In this document: in pieces, positions 27,910-37,654 of the stretch | How the letters are laid out: the number at the start of each line of letters is the position of its first letter | Position numbering within the stretch: position 1 is the first letter of the stretch | Source: Phormidesmis priestleyi BC1401 | Lineage (GTDB): Bacteria > Cyanobacteriota > Cyanobacteriia > Leptolyngbyales > Leptolyngbyaceae | Reading direction: 5' to 3' | NCBI RefSeq assembly: GCF_001650195.1 | Contig: NZ_LXYR01000020.1 | Location: forward strand, 17,231-81,230 | DNA length: 64,000 nt | Translations under genes and position numbers: made by a program | Notes under the pieces: model-generated | The model's database searches: none | What the model was told of the DNA's origin: nothing | The model's input: the letters and a program-made list of their open reading frames with translations, nothing else

Positions 27910-28375
27910 CGAGTGTTAAGAATCTGATCCTCTACTCAATCAATCGATACAAATCAGCCTTTGACTTAGAACAGCATCAGCCGTAACATACGGAAACGGA
28001 GCTTTCTTAAAGTCAGTGTGATAGCCGCTTGACAGTCTGCGTTGTCGTTTCAAGACAGCACAGGTTGAGACGAAATTGTCATGTCCTCAATAAAAAACAA
28101 ACATGAGGATAATATTACAAGATGTTGCGGACTGACTAGGATGGTGAACACAATGCCGCAAAATTAATTGCGGAAGGCAACTAAGTCAAAAACGCTTGTG
28201 TCGCTAAGATTACCGATTCTGTGCCTCGAATCTACTCAACCAGGTTCAGCCCAGATATCAGCTTCAACGATTTACCTCAATGAGCTGAGTAACTAGCCAC
28301 AAGTAGACTTAACCCAACCATACGGAACTCCCGTTTAAACATACTCGGTTACACTACTTTTGGAGGAATCCATCA
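27910..28375 (+). promoter_or_regulatory. apc promoter and long leader region
   Basis: This 466-base non-coding region precedes apcA. A plausible -10 box TAATAT lies at 28110-28115 (no convincing -35). Downstream is a perfect hairpin CCGCAA-AATTAA-TTGCGG (28156-28173). Upstream, TCCTCA and TGAGGA form a 6-bp inverted pair (28084-28109). If that -10 is used, the leader is about 250 nucleotides. GGAGG lies 8 bases before the apcA ATG. Confidence 0.45.
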
Positions 28376-28861
28376 ATGAGTATTGTCACGAAATCAATCG
28401 TGAATGCTGACGCTGAAGCTCGTTACCTCAGCCCCGGCGAACTAGATCGAATCAAAGGCTTTGTCACCACGGGTGAGCGTCGCCTCCGGATCGCTCAAAC
28501 CCTGTCCGACTCCCGTGAGCGCATCGTCAAGCAAGCTGGCGATCAACTGTTCCAAAAGCGTCCTGATGTTGTTTCTCCGGGTGGAAACGCATACGGCGAA
28601 GAAATGACTGCAACCTGCCTGCGTGACCTTGACTACTACCTCCGCCTCGTGACCTACGGAGTGGTTGCGGGTGATGTGACTCCGATCGAAGAAATCGGAA
28701 TCGTCGGCGTTCGTGAAATGTACAACTCTTTGGGCACCCCCATTCCTGCGGTTGCTGAAGGCATTCGTGCGATGAAGAACGTAGCTGCTTCCTTGCTGTC
28801 TTCTGAAGACGCGTCTGAAGCTGGCTCCTACTTCGACTATGTGATCGGTGCAATGCAGTAA
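28376..28861 (+). CDS. apcA: Allophycocyanin alpha subunit
   Basis: ApcA forms the phycobilisome core with ApcB and passes excitation to the terminal emitters and photosystem II. The 161-residue protein starts [29 protein letters not shown] and carries the phycocyanobilin-attachment Cys81 in [14 protein letters not shown]. Length and sequence are standard for the family. A strong Shine-Dalgarno (GGAGG) precedes ATG 28376. apcB follows after 62 bases. apcE is not linked here, unlike the apcEABC order in some cyanobacteria. Confidence 0.98.
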   Translation: MSIVTKSIVNADAEARYLSPGELDRIKGFVTTGERRLRIAQTLSDSRERIVKQAGDQLFQKRPDVVSPGGNAYGEEMTATCLRDLDYYLRLVTYGVVAGDVTPIEEIGIVGVREMYNSLGTPIPAVAEGIRAMKNVAASLLSSEDASEAGSYFDYVIGAMQ

Positions 28862-28923
28862 TCACTGCCTCCGATTGTTCACGCATTTACATATAAGACC
28901 ACGCGACTTACGGGAATTAAATC

Positions 28924-29409
28924 ATGCAAGACGCAATTACCTCCGTTATCAACACGTCTGACGTTCAAGGCAAGTATCTCGATACTTCCTCCCTCGAAAA
29001 GCTTAAAGGCTACTTTGCAACAGGCGAACTTCGCGTTCGTGCAGCCACCGCGATCAGCGCTAACGCAGCGTCGATCGTCAAAGAAGCCGTTGCCAAGTCC
29101 TTGCTGTACTCGGACATCACCCGTCCCGGCGGCAACATGTACACGACTCGTCGTTACGCTGCTTGCATTCGTGACCTCGACTACTACCTCCGTTACTCCA
29201 CCTACGCAATGTTGGCTGGCGACCCCTCCATTCTCGACGAGCGCGTGCTCAACGGCTTGAAGGAAACCTACAACTCTTTGGGCGTACCCATTGGCGCAAC
29301 CGTGCAGGCGATTCAAGCGATGAAAGAAGTCACCGCTGGTTTGGTCGGTTCTGATGCTGGTAAAGAGATGGGCGTTTACTTCGACTACATCTCTTCTGGC
29401 TTGAGCTAA
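28924..29409 (+). CDS. apcB: Allophycocyanin beta subunit
   Basis: The 161-residue partner of ApcA begins [20 protein letters not shown]. Cys81 in [13 protein letters not shown] is the phycocyanobilin site, and Asn71 in RPGGNMY is the position that is gamma-N-methylated in family members. It lies 62 bases downstream of apcA in the same transcript; its own Shine-Dalgarno is weak, in keeping with translation following apcA. Confidence 0.98.
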   Translation: MQDAITSVINTSDVQGKYLDTSSLEKLKGYFATGELRVRAATAISANAASIVKEAVAKSLLYSDITRPGGNMYTTRRYAACIRDLDYYLRYSTYAMLAGDPSILDERVLNGLKETYNSLGVPIGATVQAIQAMKEVTAGLVGSDAGKEMGVYFDYISSGLS

Positions 29410-29805
29410 TCAAAGGATGGAACGTGAAGCGTGAGAGATGAATTTAGGTTCATTGTTCAGCCTCTAGAGTTCATCATTCACTTTGAGGTGTTGAAAGTCT
29501 GGAATGAGTGTTAGCTCGTCAAAGGCTAGTCTGAGAAATGGTTTTAGCGATCTAGCATTGATTCTCGACTTTCAACCTTCTCCCCATCAATCTTTGTTTA
29601 CACATCTAAAAGATTTGCACTCGCTCTCTAAGGTCTGCACCTGCGCCGATCGGCGTTGACATCATAGAGAAGCTGATTTGCTAACTTTTTGAGGATCTCT
29701 CTCTAACGATCCGATTTTTGACGTGCGGTACGAGTTGGTTTATTCAAAGCTCAACACTCACGACTCAACCCCTATCCTCAGCCTACTCAGGAGATTATAA
29801 GACCC
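29410..29805 (+). promoter_or_regulatory. Long apcB-apcC spacer
   Basis: These 396 bases hold no gene. They include a short GC-rich palindrome CGCCGATCGGCG near 29645. A long spacer before apcC is known in other apc operons, where processing or partial termination gives less linker than core subunit; a separate apcC promoter is equally possible. AGGAG precedes the apcC start. Confidence 0.35.
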
Positions 29806-30009
29806 ATGAGAATGTTCAAGGTTACTGCCTGTGTTCCTAGCTTGACCCGCACCCGCACTCAACGGGAACTGCAAAATACCTATTTCACCAAGTTGGTTCC
29901 TTATGACAACTGGTTCCGTGAGCAGCAGCGGATTCAAAAGATGGGTGGAAAGATTGTCAAGGTTGAATTAGCGACGGGCAAAGCTGGCGCGAATACGGGC
30001 ATTGCCTAA
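29806..30009 (+). CDS. apcC: Phycobilisome core linker LC7.8
   Basis: The 67-residue basic linker caps allophycocyanin trimers in the core cylinders. The whole sequence is the CpcD-like linker domain: MRMFKVTACVPSLTRTRTQRELQNTYFTKLVPYDNWFREQQRI, ending with VKVELATGK. Size matches the family. AGGAG precedes ATG 29806 and a strong terminator follows. Confidence 0.97.
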   Translation: MRMFKVTACVPSLTRTRTQRELQNTYFTKLVPYDNWFREQQRIQKMGGKIVKVELATGKAGANTGIA

Positions 30010-30064
30010 GAGCTAGGCTGAGCCTGATTAGGTTTTTCAAATGCTAACTCTGAGCATTAGCTGT

Positions 30065-30090
30065 GGAGGTCTGTTCGACCTCCTTTTTTT
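30065..30090 (+). terminator. Rho-independent terminator after apcC
   Basis: GGAGGT and ACCTCC pair around CTGTTCG, followed by seven T residues. A second weak stem (AATGCT/AGCATT) lies just upstream. It is placed 55 bases after apcC and marks the end of the apc operon. Confidence 0.88.
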
Positions 30091-30163
30091 ATGCAGGTCA
30101 TTAGTAGTTTGTTCGAGAAAGCTGAACGCTGAATTGTTATTTCAAATCCAGCGATCGGCTTGT

Positions 30164-32428
30164 TTACGCTTCGATCACTACCCGCAGATTTCCGCGTTTT
30201 TTGGAGACGCGGCAGGCAGTTGAGGAACCCGATCGCTCAAACTCCAGATCTAGCAAGGTCGAACCGACGCGCAAATTCTGCAATCCTAAGTAGTTAATTG
30301 ACTCAGGCAAGGCAGGGTCAATAATTCGCAGATAGTTGCTCGGCGCATCGGGGACTAGATTCACAATCATGTGAACAAGCTGAAAAATGCTGCCTGTTGC
30401 CCACGCTTGCGGCGAACACGCAACCGGATATTGAACAGGCTCATTGTCATCGGTGCGATCGTAGCCGCAAAATAACTCTGGCGGTCGTTGATAAGCCTGG
30501 TATCGCGTCATGTCGAGCAAGCCTTCACACAGTTCTAACGCTTGATCAACGAGACCGAGAGAACGCAGCCCGATCGCAACCATTGCATTGTCGTGAGGCC
30601 ACACCGAGCCGATGTGATAGCCCATCGGATTGTAGGCGGGCGACGACTTGCTGAGGGTGCGAATGCCCCAACCGTTAAACATATCAGGCGCGCGCAACCG
30701 TTCTGCCACGCTATAGGCTCTCTCTGGCGTGAAGATGCCCAAATTTAGACAGTGACCTGGATTGGAGGTAATGCTGTCTACGTGCTTACCGTCTCCATCT
30801 AACGCCAGCGCACAGAAATCTTGATCATCCATCCAAAAATCTCGGTTAAAGCGGACTTTGAGATCTCTGGCTTCTTCTTCCCAACGATCGGCGAGGTCAA
30901 TGCGCTTTTTCATGCGAGCGATCTGACTCAACCGGACTTTTGCAGCGTAGACATAGCCCTGCACTTCGCAGAGGGTGATCGCGCCGAGTGCCAGTTGCCC
31001 TTTGCGATTGACGATGCAGTTGCTCGAATCTTTCCAGCCCTGGTTATCGAGTCCGCGTTTTGATTTGCGGGCATAGCTGAGATACCCCGTTTCTTTGAGG
31101 TTGCGATCGCACCAATCCATCGCGGCGATCGCATTGTCCCATAAGAGATCGAGAGTTTCATAGTCAGCAGTCCAGGCAAAATATTCGGCGTAGAGCATCA
31201 GCCAGAGCGGGGTTGCATCCACCGTGCCATAGTAGGGCGTGTGGGGGATTTCTTGACAGCGTGCCATCTCCCCAAAGCGAATCTCGTGCAGGATTTTACC
31301 AGGCTGTTCTTCGCGCCACTCGTCTTCGACTTTGCCCTGGTAATGAGCCAAGATTGTGAGCGTTTCACGAGCAATTTGGGGGTCGAGTAGCAAAGTTTGG
31401 GAAGCCGCAATAATCGAGTCGCGACCAAATAGCGTTGAAAACCACGGAACTCCGGCTGAGAGGGCTTTTCCTTTGCCAAAAGTCTGTCGCAGTAGATAGA
31501 CATCTTGCTCGGCGCGTTCAATAACTCGGTTGAAGGTGGTTTTGTCCGATCGGATCTGAGTCACCTGCTGCTGCCAGGTGTGTTCCTCCATCACCTCTGC
31601 TGCTTTTGCCTGACCCAGCGTTCGGGGGGCATCGACGTTTGAAACCGATCGCCCATTACTCAACATCTGTAAGCGATAGCTGAGAATTTTGGTTTCGTGA
31701 GACTCTAGCTGAAGCTGCCAGATCGCCGTATAGCCTTTAAAGCAGTCGGGCTGATGGTGGAGAAATTGAATCCGCGATTCTAGCAGGGCGTTGTCTAAGC
31801 CTAAATAAGCCAGCACCAACTCGACGGGCATTCCTTCAGAGACTCGTAGCGCAAACCGGGGTTCTGACTCTGCTGAAGGCTCGATCGGATGATCGGGCAA
31901 TTGCCGCAATAGCTGACCGCGCTGAGTCCGATCGAACCCTCTGACCTCAAACAAATCAATGAAGTCGGCATCAAAGCTAACGCTGAGTTCAAAACTCACG
32001 GCTTCGGTGCTGTAGTTAGAGATTTCAATCTCTTCAAATAAGCCGCCGTTTAGGACGAGTTCGCGCTTGATGCCGATATTTTCTGCTGAGACTTTTTCGT
32101 CTAACCGGGGATTGGTACACAGCACGGAGAGGGCAAATCCTTTTTCAGCCGTGCTGCTCAACAGAATGGGCGATCGTCCATCGATCTGCAATTCTAAACG
32201 GCTTAAAAATCGAGTGTCATTGCAAAATAGCCCCATGCTGCTGTTGCGCCCGTCGTCAGCAGAGCCACCGATGTTGCCGAAGGTGTCAGTCAGCAGAAAC
32301 ATGTCGTCGTCTTTGAGCGTCAGCACGGGCTGCGGACGATCATTTAAAACGCACGCCCAGTCTGGCAGAGGCAATTGATCAGCAGGGGCAAACTTTCTGC
32401 CATCAAGTTCAATAATATCTAAAGTCAT
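30164..32428 (-). CDS. Amylo-alpha-1,6-glucosidase / glycogen debranching-type glycosidase
   Basis: The 754-residue two-domain protein has an N-terminal beta-sandwich (GDE_N-type; about 1-290, FLLTDTFGNIGGSADDGRNSSMGLFCNDTRFLSRLEL) and a C-terminal (alpha/alpha)6 toroid (about 320-700). Toroid motifs include GVPWFSTLFGRDSIIAASQTLL, TPYYGTVDATPLWLMLYAEYF and GSVWPHDNAMVAIGLRSLG, characteristic of the MGH1-like/GDE family. It likely hydrolyses alpha-1,6 branches or a related alpha-glucoside; the exact substrate is open. ATG 32428 (MTLDIIELDGRKFAP) is preferred over 32521, whose extra 31 residues look non-coding. Convergent with apcC, overlapping nothing. Confidence 0.88.
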   Translation of the reverse strand: MTLDIIELDGRKFAPADQLPLPDWACVLNDRPQPVLTLKDDDMFLLTDTFGNIGGSADDGRNSSMGLFCNDTRFLSRLELQIDGRSPILLSSTAEKGFALSVLCTNPRLDEKVSAENIGIKRELVLNGGLFEEIEISNYSTEAVSFELSVSFDADFIDLFEVRGFDRTQRGQLLRQLPDHPIEPSAESEPRFALRVSEGMPVELVLAYLGLDNALLESRIQFLHHQPDCFKGYTAIWQLQLESHETKILSYRLQMLSNGRSVSNVDAPRTLGQAKAAEVMEEHTWQQQVTQIRSDKTTFNRVIERAEQDVYLLRQTFGKGKALSAGVPWFSTLFGRDSIIAASQTLLLDPQIARETLTILAHYQGKVEDEWREEQPGKILHEIRFGEMARCQEIPHTPYYGTVDATPLWLMLYAEYFAWTADYETLDLLWDNAIAAMDWCDRNLKETGYLSYARKSKRGLDNQGWKDSSNCIVNRKGQLALGAITLCEVQGYVYAAKVRLSQIARMKKRIDLADRWEEEARDLKVRFNRDFWMDDQDFCALALDGDGKHVDSITSNPGHCLNLGIFTPERAYSVAERLRAPDMFNGWGIRTLSKSSPAYNPMGYHIGSVWPHDNAMVAIGLRSLGLVDQALELCEGLLDMTRYQAYQRPPELFCGYDRTDDNEPVQYPVACSPQAWATGSIFQLVHMIVNLVPDAPSNYLRIIDPALPESINYLGLQNLRVGSTLLDLEFERSGSSTACRVSKKRGNLRVVIEA

Positions 32429-32578
32429 GAAATCAATCTTTTCCAGTGGAGCGTAGAGAGTTCTGGAATTAAATTTAGTCTGGTTTGGGCTGAAGATCTT
32501 GGGAGTTTTAGCGTAAATCAAGATCTCATGACTCTACGAGTTAACCGATGTCAAAATGATCACCCGTAAATACTGTTG

Positions 32579-32767
32579 TCAAGTCAAAATTTGATAAACC
32601 TGAGTCAACAATTCCTCGCTTGAGAGCGAGTGCGGCAATACAGAAGCCGCCATCTCGTGCAGGAGGGCTAACACTGAGAAAACGTCTTGCGGCTCAGAAT
32701 TCTCTCTCATCCCAGAACGATGAGCGGGGATCAGAAAGTCACTGAGAGAGGCAGTCTGCACTACCAT
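32579..32767 (-). CDS. Possible small protein, unrecognised
   Basis: A 62-codon ATG frame in the 706-base spacer between the glycosidase gene and kaiA. The C-terminal half (DVFSVLALLHEMAASVLP, SSEELLTQVYQIL) could form amphipathic helices. No family is recognised and no good ribosome-binding site precedes it. The rest of the 32429-33134 spacer shows no other gene. Confidence 0.25.
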   Translation of the reverse strand: MVVQTASLSDFLIPAHRSGMRENSEPQDVFSVLALLHEMAASVLPHSLSSEELLTQVYQILT

Positions 32768-33026
32768 GAAAAACTCGTCAAACTGTGAGATAAACCAAAA
32801 ACTAGCGCCAAGTGTTTATAGAGTGGTGATTCGACAGTTTTATACGGATACTGAAGCGGGAAACAAATTTAGATATTCCATTTTCTAGGCGGGCTTTGGG
32901 AAAAACCAAATTATTGCAGGGATGCCATGAACAGCAACGAACTTGGACACGGCTCAGAATGGGTGTAGAGCTTGAGTTCTAAGTCGATCGTGGTGACAGA
33001 TTGAGCAGCCTGCGCCCATTTTTGTG

Positions 33027-33038
33027 TAACGATCGTTA
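33027..33038. promoter_or_regulatory. 12-bp palindrome TAACGATCGTTA upstream of kaiA
   Basis: A perfect palindrome centred on CGATCG lies about 97 bases before the GTG start of kaiA. CGATCG is very common in this genome, so the motif may be a HIP1-like coincidence rather than an operator. Confidence 0.2.
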
Positions 33039-33134
33039 ATCAAACATCGTATTCTTAAATAAGTATTAAGCAGCGAGTTAAAAATCTTGCTGCGAAGACT
33101 TTTGAGACTTTAGCAGCCGATTTTCAACTCGATC

Positions 33135-34106
33135 GTGCTTCACTTCGTCAGAAGTCCATTCCACTTTTTTCTTATTCCGTGGGTCTATTTAGCCTTGACA
33201 GCCTCACCGTTTAGCGTCCACCGTCCGCAGAGATTTGTTTGCGTCTTCCTAGATTCGAGTCAGTTGGCTCAGTCAGTTCAGCAGGTTCTGAGCCGTGACG
33301 CACTTCAAGAAGAACGCTACACCGTCACCCTACCCCAGTCTGATCAAGCGTTCTTCTCATTGATTGAGCAACAGCGGCAGCATCTAGACTGTTTGATTTT
33401 GCAGAACGGCTCTAAACTGCCGCGCCTGATTGCTTGGCTGCACAACCACTCAACCCTGTTGCCAACCATTATCTTAGAGGCAACGTCAGAAGTCTATTCG
33501 GGGATTGCGGCGTTAGAGGCGCAGTTAATCTTTTTCTATCATTCAGCAGAAATTAGGCTGGCTCTCAATAAAGTAGAGGAGACTGCCGAATTTATTGATC
33601 AGGCGATCGACGAATTTCTCAACCTCTCGCCATCGTGTCGTCTGTCTGACCCCTCGTCTAAACCAGATCTCACCACCGATCTCAGCCCTCAAAACTTTTT
33701 GCTGTTGCATCAGCGGCGGTTGACTGAGAAGCTAAAACGATCGGGCTATCTAGGAATTTATGACAAGCGCAACCCTAAGACGTTTTTGCGATGTCTACCG
33801 CTGGCTGAACGAGAACAGTTTTTAAGTCAGTTGCGGCTCGATTATCGGGCGATCGTTTTGAATTACTTCATGAATGACAGTCGGCTAAATCAAAGAATTG
33901 ATGACTTTGTAAATACGATTTTCTTTGCTGATATCCCCGTCGCTCAGATTGTTGAAATTCACATGGAACTAATGGATGACTTTGCCAAACAGCTAAAATT
34001 AGAGGGGCGCAGCGAAGATATTTTGCTCGATTATCGATTGACTTTGATTGATACGATCGCGCATGTATGTGAAATGTATCGGCGATCGATTCCCAGACAG
34101 TCTTAA
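33135..34106 (+). CDS. kaiA: Circadian clock protein KaiA
   Basis: KaiA binds the KaiC C-terminal tail and stimulates KaiC autophosphorylation in the day phase. The C-terminal four-helix domain is near-canonical: SRLNQRIDDFVNTIFFADIPV, EIHMELMDDFAKQLKLEGRSEDILLDYRLTLID, CEMYRRSIPRQS. The N-terminal pseudo-receiver (about residues 33-165) is divergent, with LDCLIL and FFYHSAEIRLAL matching the family. From GTG 33135 the product is 323 residues, with a hydrophobic extension (PFHFFLIPWVYLALTAS) before the usual KaiA start. TTG 33195 would give 303 residues, closer to the roughly 284-300 typical length. kaiB follows after 57 bases. Confidence 0.95.
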   Translation: MLHFVRSPFHFFLIPWVYLALTASPFSVHRPQRFVCVFLDSSQLAQSVQQVLSRDALQEERYTVTLPQSDQAFFSLIEQQRQHLDCLILQNGSKLPRLIAWLHNHSTLLPTIILEATSEVYSGIAALEAQLIFFYHSAEIRLALNKVEETAEFIDQAIDEFLNLSPSCRLSDPSSKPDLTTDLSPQNFLLLHQRRLTEKLKRSGYLGIYDKRNPKTFLRCLPLAEREQFLSQLRLDYRAIVLNYFMNDSRLNQRIDDFVNTIFFADIPVAQIVEIHMELMDDFAKQLKLEGRSEDILLDYRLTLIDTIAHVCEMYRRSIPRQS

Positions 34107-34163
34107 AATTTGCAAATGAAGTTTTATTGATCCGCGGCTGGCTTTTAAAGCTTCCTAGAAACC

Positions 34164-34478
34164 ATGAGTCCACTAAAGAAAATCTACGTTCTCAAGCTCT
34201 ATGTCGCTGGAAACACGCCTAACTCGGTTCGAGCGCTCAAAACGTTAAACAATATTTTAGAGAAAGAATTTCAAGGAGTTTATGCGCTGAAAGTGATTGA
34301 CGTACTCAAGAATCCGCAGTTAGCCGAGGAAGATAAGATTTTAGCAACGCCGACGTTAGCCAAGATTTTGCCGCCCCCTGTTCGTAAAATTATTGGCGAC
34401 CTTTCAGATAGAGAAAAAGTCTTAATCGGACTCGATCTCCTCTACGAAGATCTTCGGGAAGAGGAAGCCGATGGCTAG
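34164..34478 (+). CDS. kaiB: Circadian clock protein KaiB
   Basis: KaiB is a fold-switching thioredoxin-like protein that binds the KaiC CI ring at night and sequesters KaiA. The 104-residue sequence has [78 protein letters not shown] and an acidic tail ([10 protein letters not shown]), all standard. Lies between kaiA (57-base gap) and kaiC (105-base gap). Confidence 0.97.
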   Translation: MSPLKKIYVLKLYVAGNTPNSVRALKTLNNILEKEFQGVYALKVIDVLKNPQLAEEDKILATPTLAKILPPPVRKIIGDLSDREKVLIGLDLLYEDLREEEADG

Positions 34479-34583
34479 AAAAGCTGGCTAGAAAACTCTC
34501 GATAGACAATCTTTAGTAAACAAATTTAATGCAGTCGCCTTTAGTTTTAGACGCTTGCGGCTCTGGTTTGAACCACACCTCTT

Positions 34584-36137
34584 ATGAATCAAACGAATCA
34601 AAGCGAATCGCACAATCAAGTAGAAACGTCAGGCATTCAAAAAATTCGTACCCTGATTGAGGGCTTTGATGACATTAGTCATGGAGGCTTGCCTATCGGT
34701 CGCACCACCCTAATTAGCGGCACATCTGGCACCGGGAAAACCCTCTTTTCGGCTCAGTTTCTCTACAACGGGATTACCCAATTTGACGAGCCAGGAATTT
34801 TTGTCACCTTTGAAGAATCCCCGGCAGATATCATCACAAATGCGTTGAGCTTTGGGTGGGATCTCCAGAAATTTATCGACGAAGGGAAGCTGTTTATTCT
34901 TGATGCGTCCCCCGATCCCGAAGGGCAGGATGTGGTGGGAAACTTTGATTTATCGGCTCTAATCGAGCGAATTCAGTACGCCATTCGCAAATATAAAGCG
35001 CGGCGGGTGTCGATCGACTCGGTGACAGCGGTGTTTCAACAATATGATGCGGCGGGTGTGGTGCGTCGAGAGATTTTTCGATTGGTGGCACGACTCAAGC
35101 AGGTGGGCGTGACCACGATTATGACCACTGAACGAATTGATGAATATGGTCAGGTGGCTCGATTTGGGGTCGAAGAGTTTGTCTCCGACAACGTAGTCAT
35201 TGTGCGAAATGTTTTAGAGGGTGAGCGGCGCAGACGGACGGTTGAAGTGCTCAAACTGCGCGGCACCACCCACATGAAGGGTGAATATCCCTTCACAATC
35301 ACCAATCAAGGGATCAATATTTTCCCACTCGGAGCGATGCGCCTGACTCAGCGATCGTCCAACATCCGCGTCTCGTCGGGGGTGACGATGCTCGATACGA
35401 TGTGTGGCGGCGGCTTTTTTAAAGACTCGATTATTTTAACCACTGGGGCGACTGGCACCGGGAAAACGCTGCTGGTCAGCAAGTTCTTGCAGGAAGCGTG
35501 TCAGAGGGGCGATCGAGCCATCTTGTTTGCTTACGAAGAGTCTCGCGCTCAACTGTCTCGCAACGCCTATTCGTGGGGCATCGACTTTGAAGATTTAGAG
35601 CAAAAAGGCTTGCTCAAAATCATTTGTGCCTATCCTGAGTCGGCAGGGTTAGAAGATCACTTGCAGATTATTAAGTCAGAGATTGCCGAATTTAAGCCCT
35701 CGCGGATCGCGATCGATTCACTCTCTGCCCTTGCCCGTGGAGTCAGTAATAACGCCTTTCGTCAGTTTGTGATCGGTTTGGCAGGCTTCGCTAAGCAAGA
35801 AGAGATTACCGGATTCTTCACCAACACTACCGATCAGTTTATGGGTTCTCACTCGATCACTGACTCCCACATTTCGACGATCACCGACACGATCATCATG
35901 CTGCAATATGTGGAGATTCGCGGTGAGATGTCTCGTGCGCTCAACGTTTTTAAGATGCGCGGCTCCTGGCACGACAAAGGCATCCGTGAATACACCATCA
36001 GCGCTCAAGGTCCAGACATCAAAGGCTCGTTCCGCAACTTTGAGGGCATCATCAGCGGTTCACCGACTCGAATTGCGGTCGATGAAAAGACGGATTTGTC
36101 TCGGATTATTAACAGCGTCAAAGACGGAGACTCATGA
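34584..36137 (+). CDS. kaiC: Circadian clock ATPase/kinase KaiC
   Basis: The 517-residue double RecA-like hexameric ATPase is the core oscillator. CI has Walker A GTSGTGKT (46-53) and catalytic Glu77/Glu78 (VTFEESP). CII has Walker A GATGTGKT (288-295), catalytic Glu318/Glu319 (FAYEES) and the autophosphorylation pair Ser431/Thr432 in [10 protein letters not shown], at the same residue numbers as in Synechococcus elongatus. The C-terminal A-loop and tail ([16 protein letters not shown]) for KaiA binding are present. Length is standard. The stop codon overlaps the purE start (ATGA), so purE is probably translated from the same mRNA. Confidence 0.98.
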   Translation: MNQTNQSESHNQVETSGIQKIRTLIEGFDDISHGGLPIGRTTLISGTSGTGKTLFSAQFLYNGITQFDEPGIFVTFEESPADIITNALSFGWDLQKFIDEGKLFILDASPDPEGQDVVGNFDLSALIERIQYAIRKYKARRVSIDSVTAVFQQYDAAGVVRREIFRLVARLKQVGVTTIMTTERIDEYGQVARFGVEEFVSDNVVIVRNVLEGERRRRTVEVLKLRGTTHMKGEYPFTITNQGINIFPLGAMRLTQRSSNIRVSSGVTMLDTMCGGGFFKDSIILTTGATGTGKTLLVSKFLQEACQRGDRAILFAYEESRAQLSRNAYSWGIDFEDLEQKGLLKIICAYPESAGLEDHLQIIKSEIAEFKPSRIAIDSLSALARGVSNNAFRQFVIGLAGFAKQEEITGFFTNTTDQFMGSHSITDSHISTITDTIIMLQYVEIRGEMSRALNVFKMRGSWHDKGIREYTISAQGPDIKGSFRNFEGIISGSPTRIAVDEKTDLSRIINSVKDGDS

Positions 36138-36649
36138 CTCAACCGCTAATCGGGATTATTATGGGCAGTGACTCAGACTTGCTCACCATGCAAGGCGCGA
36201 TCGCAGCCTGTGAAGAATTTAATGTACCTCATGAAGTGAGCATTGTCTCAGCTCATCGCACCCCCGATCGCATGGTGGACTATGCCAAGCAAGCCCATCT
36301 CCGCGGACTCAAAGTAATCATCGCAGGCGCAGGCGGCGCCGCCCATCTGCCCGGAATGGTCGCTGCCTTAACGCCTCTGCCTGTGATTGGTGTGCCCGTG
36401 TCGAGTCGGCACCTCCAAGGCGTAGATTCTTTGTATTCGATCGTGCAAATGCCTGCCGGAATTCCAGTGGCGACGGTGGCGATTGGCAATGCTAAAAATG
36501 CGGGTTTGTTAGCGGTGCAGATACTTGCAAGTCACGATCCCGATCTGCTAGCACAGGTTCAGCGCTATCGTCAAAGTCTCGCTGATTCAGTGATGGAAAA
36601 ACAAGCCAAGCTAGACGAGGTAGGCTACAAAAAATATCTGGAATCTTGA
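36134..36649 (+). CDS. purE: N5-carboxyaminoimidazole ribonucleotide mutase PurE
   Basis: PurE interconverts N5-CAIR and CAIR in de novo purine synthesis. The 171-residue protein has the class I PurE signature: [22 protein letters not shown] with the catalytic His, [17 protein letters not shown], and [29 protein letters not shown] 36134 overlaps the kaiC stop by 4 bases, giving translational coupling. No purK lies nearby. Convergent with glsA, 20 bases apart. Confidence 0.96.
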   Translation: MTQPLIGIIMGSDSDLLTMQGAIAACEEFNVPHEVSIVSAHRTPDRMVDYAKQAHLRGLKVIIAGAGGAAHLPGMVAALTPLPVIGVPVSSRHLQGVDSLYSIVQMPAGIPVATVAIGNAKNAGLLAVQILASHDPDLLAQVQRYRQSLADSVMEKQAKLDEVGYKKYLES

Positions 36650-36669
36650 TACCAATCCACCTTTTTGCT

Positions 36670-37608
36670 TCACCCGAAAACGCTGAGGGTGAGTTGGGCA
36701 GCTAGCTTTTCTAGAAGAAAAAGTCCGGCAACCGAGTTTCCGGTGGGGTCGATCGCCGGACTGTACCCCGCGATCGCGCCCTGTTTAGGAACGATTGATA
36801 ACAATGCTCCACTCACGCCTGACTTGGTAGGCAATCCGACCCGAACGGCAAATGCACCCGATGCTTCATAGAGTCCACAAGTCAGCATTAGGGCATTGAC
36901 GATTTGCTGATGCTGTCGAGCAATCTTATAGGGCGACGCGAGGAGTAAGCCTAATCGTGCCAAATCTTCGACCGTTCCTGATAGACAGCAGATGTGATTA
37001 TAAGTATCTAGCGCTGTCTCGACGGACGTTAAATGCCCAGCTTGTGAGAGCATATTTGCAATCGCTCGGTTCGATTCATTCGCCATCGATCGCACCGAGG
37101 TCAGCATGGCTTGATCTAGCGTCAGATGGGCATCTGCGAGGCGGTTGAGCCATTCACACAACCCTTCACATCGAGCCGCGCCCTCTTTTCCAGGCAGCAG
37201 AGACGCTAGGGCGATCGCTCCACTGTTAATCATCGGGTTGCGGGGATGCCCGCGATCGGCACTCAGTTGCGTGAGCGAGTGAAACGGCTGATCAGAGGGC
37301 TGCATCCCCACTTGCTTGAAAACTTCATCCGCGCCAAGTCGCTCTAATGCAAACAGCAGCAAAAATGGCTTAATCACGCTCATTAAGGCAAACGGTTGTT
37401 TGACTTCACCTGCCGAAATCGTGTTTCCGATCGTAGTTTGAATCTGAACCGCAACCGTATTGGGTCTTGTTTGAGCAAGAAGCGGAATATAGTCAGGCAG
37501 CCGTCCTAGTTGCGCTCTTGTTTTTGCAATCGCGACCCAGGCATCTAATTGATCCTGAGTTAAGGCATTCAGTCCTACCAAAGAATTGTTCAATGTCAAT
37601 GCCTTCAA
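36670..37608 (-). CDS. glsA: Glutaminase
   Basis: The serine-dependent beta-lactamase-fold enzyme hydrolyses glutamine to glutamate and ammonia. The 312-residue sequence has the SxxK catalytic motif in ALMSVIKPFLLLFAL (about residues 76-90), NPMINSGAIAL, MANESNRAIANML, TYNHICCLSGTVEDLARLG and FAVRVGLPTKSGVSGALL. The listed start is TTG 37608 (LKALTLNNSLVG); no ATG precedes the first conserved block, so a short uncertainty of the N-terminus remains. Convergent with purE. Confidence 0.92.
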   Translation of the reverse strand: MKALTLNNSLVGLNALTQDQLDAWVAIAKTRAQLGRLPDYIPLLAQTRPNTVAVQIQTTIGNTISAGEVKQPFALMSVIKPFLLLFALERLGADEVFKQVGMQPSDQPFHSLTQLSADRGHPRNPMINSGAIALASLLPGKEGAARCEGLCEWLNRLADAHLTLDQAMLTSVRSMANESNRAIANMLSQAGHLTSVETALDTYNHICCLSGTVEDLARLGLLLASPYKIARQHQQIVNALMLTCGLYEASGAFAVRVGLPTKSGVSGALLSIVPKQGAIAGYSPAIDPTGNSVAGLFLLEKLAAQLTLSVFG

Positions 37609-37654
37609 TCTCTAGCTTCTCGCGTCAGGGAGAATTAGACATGAGATTCACAGT

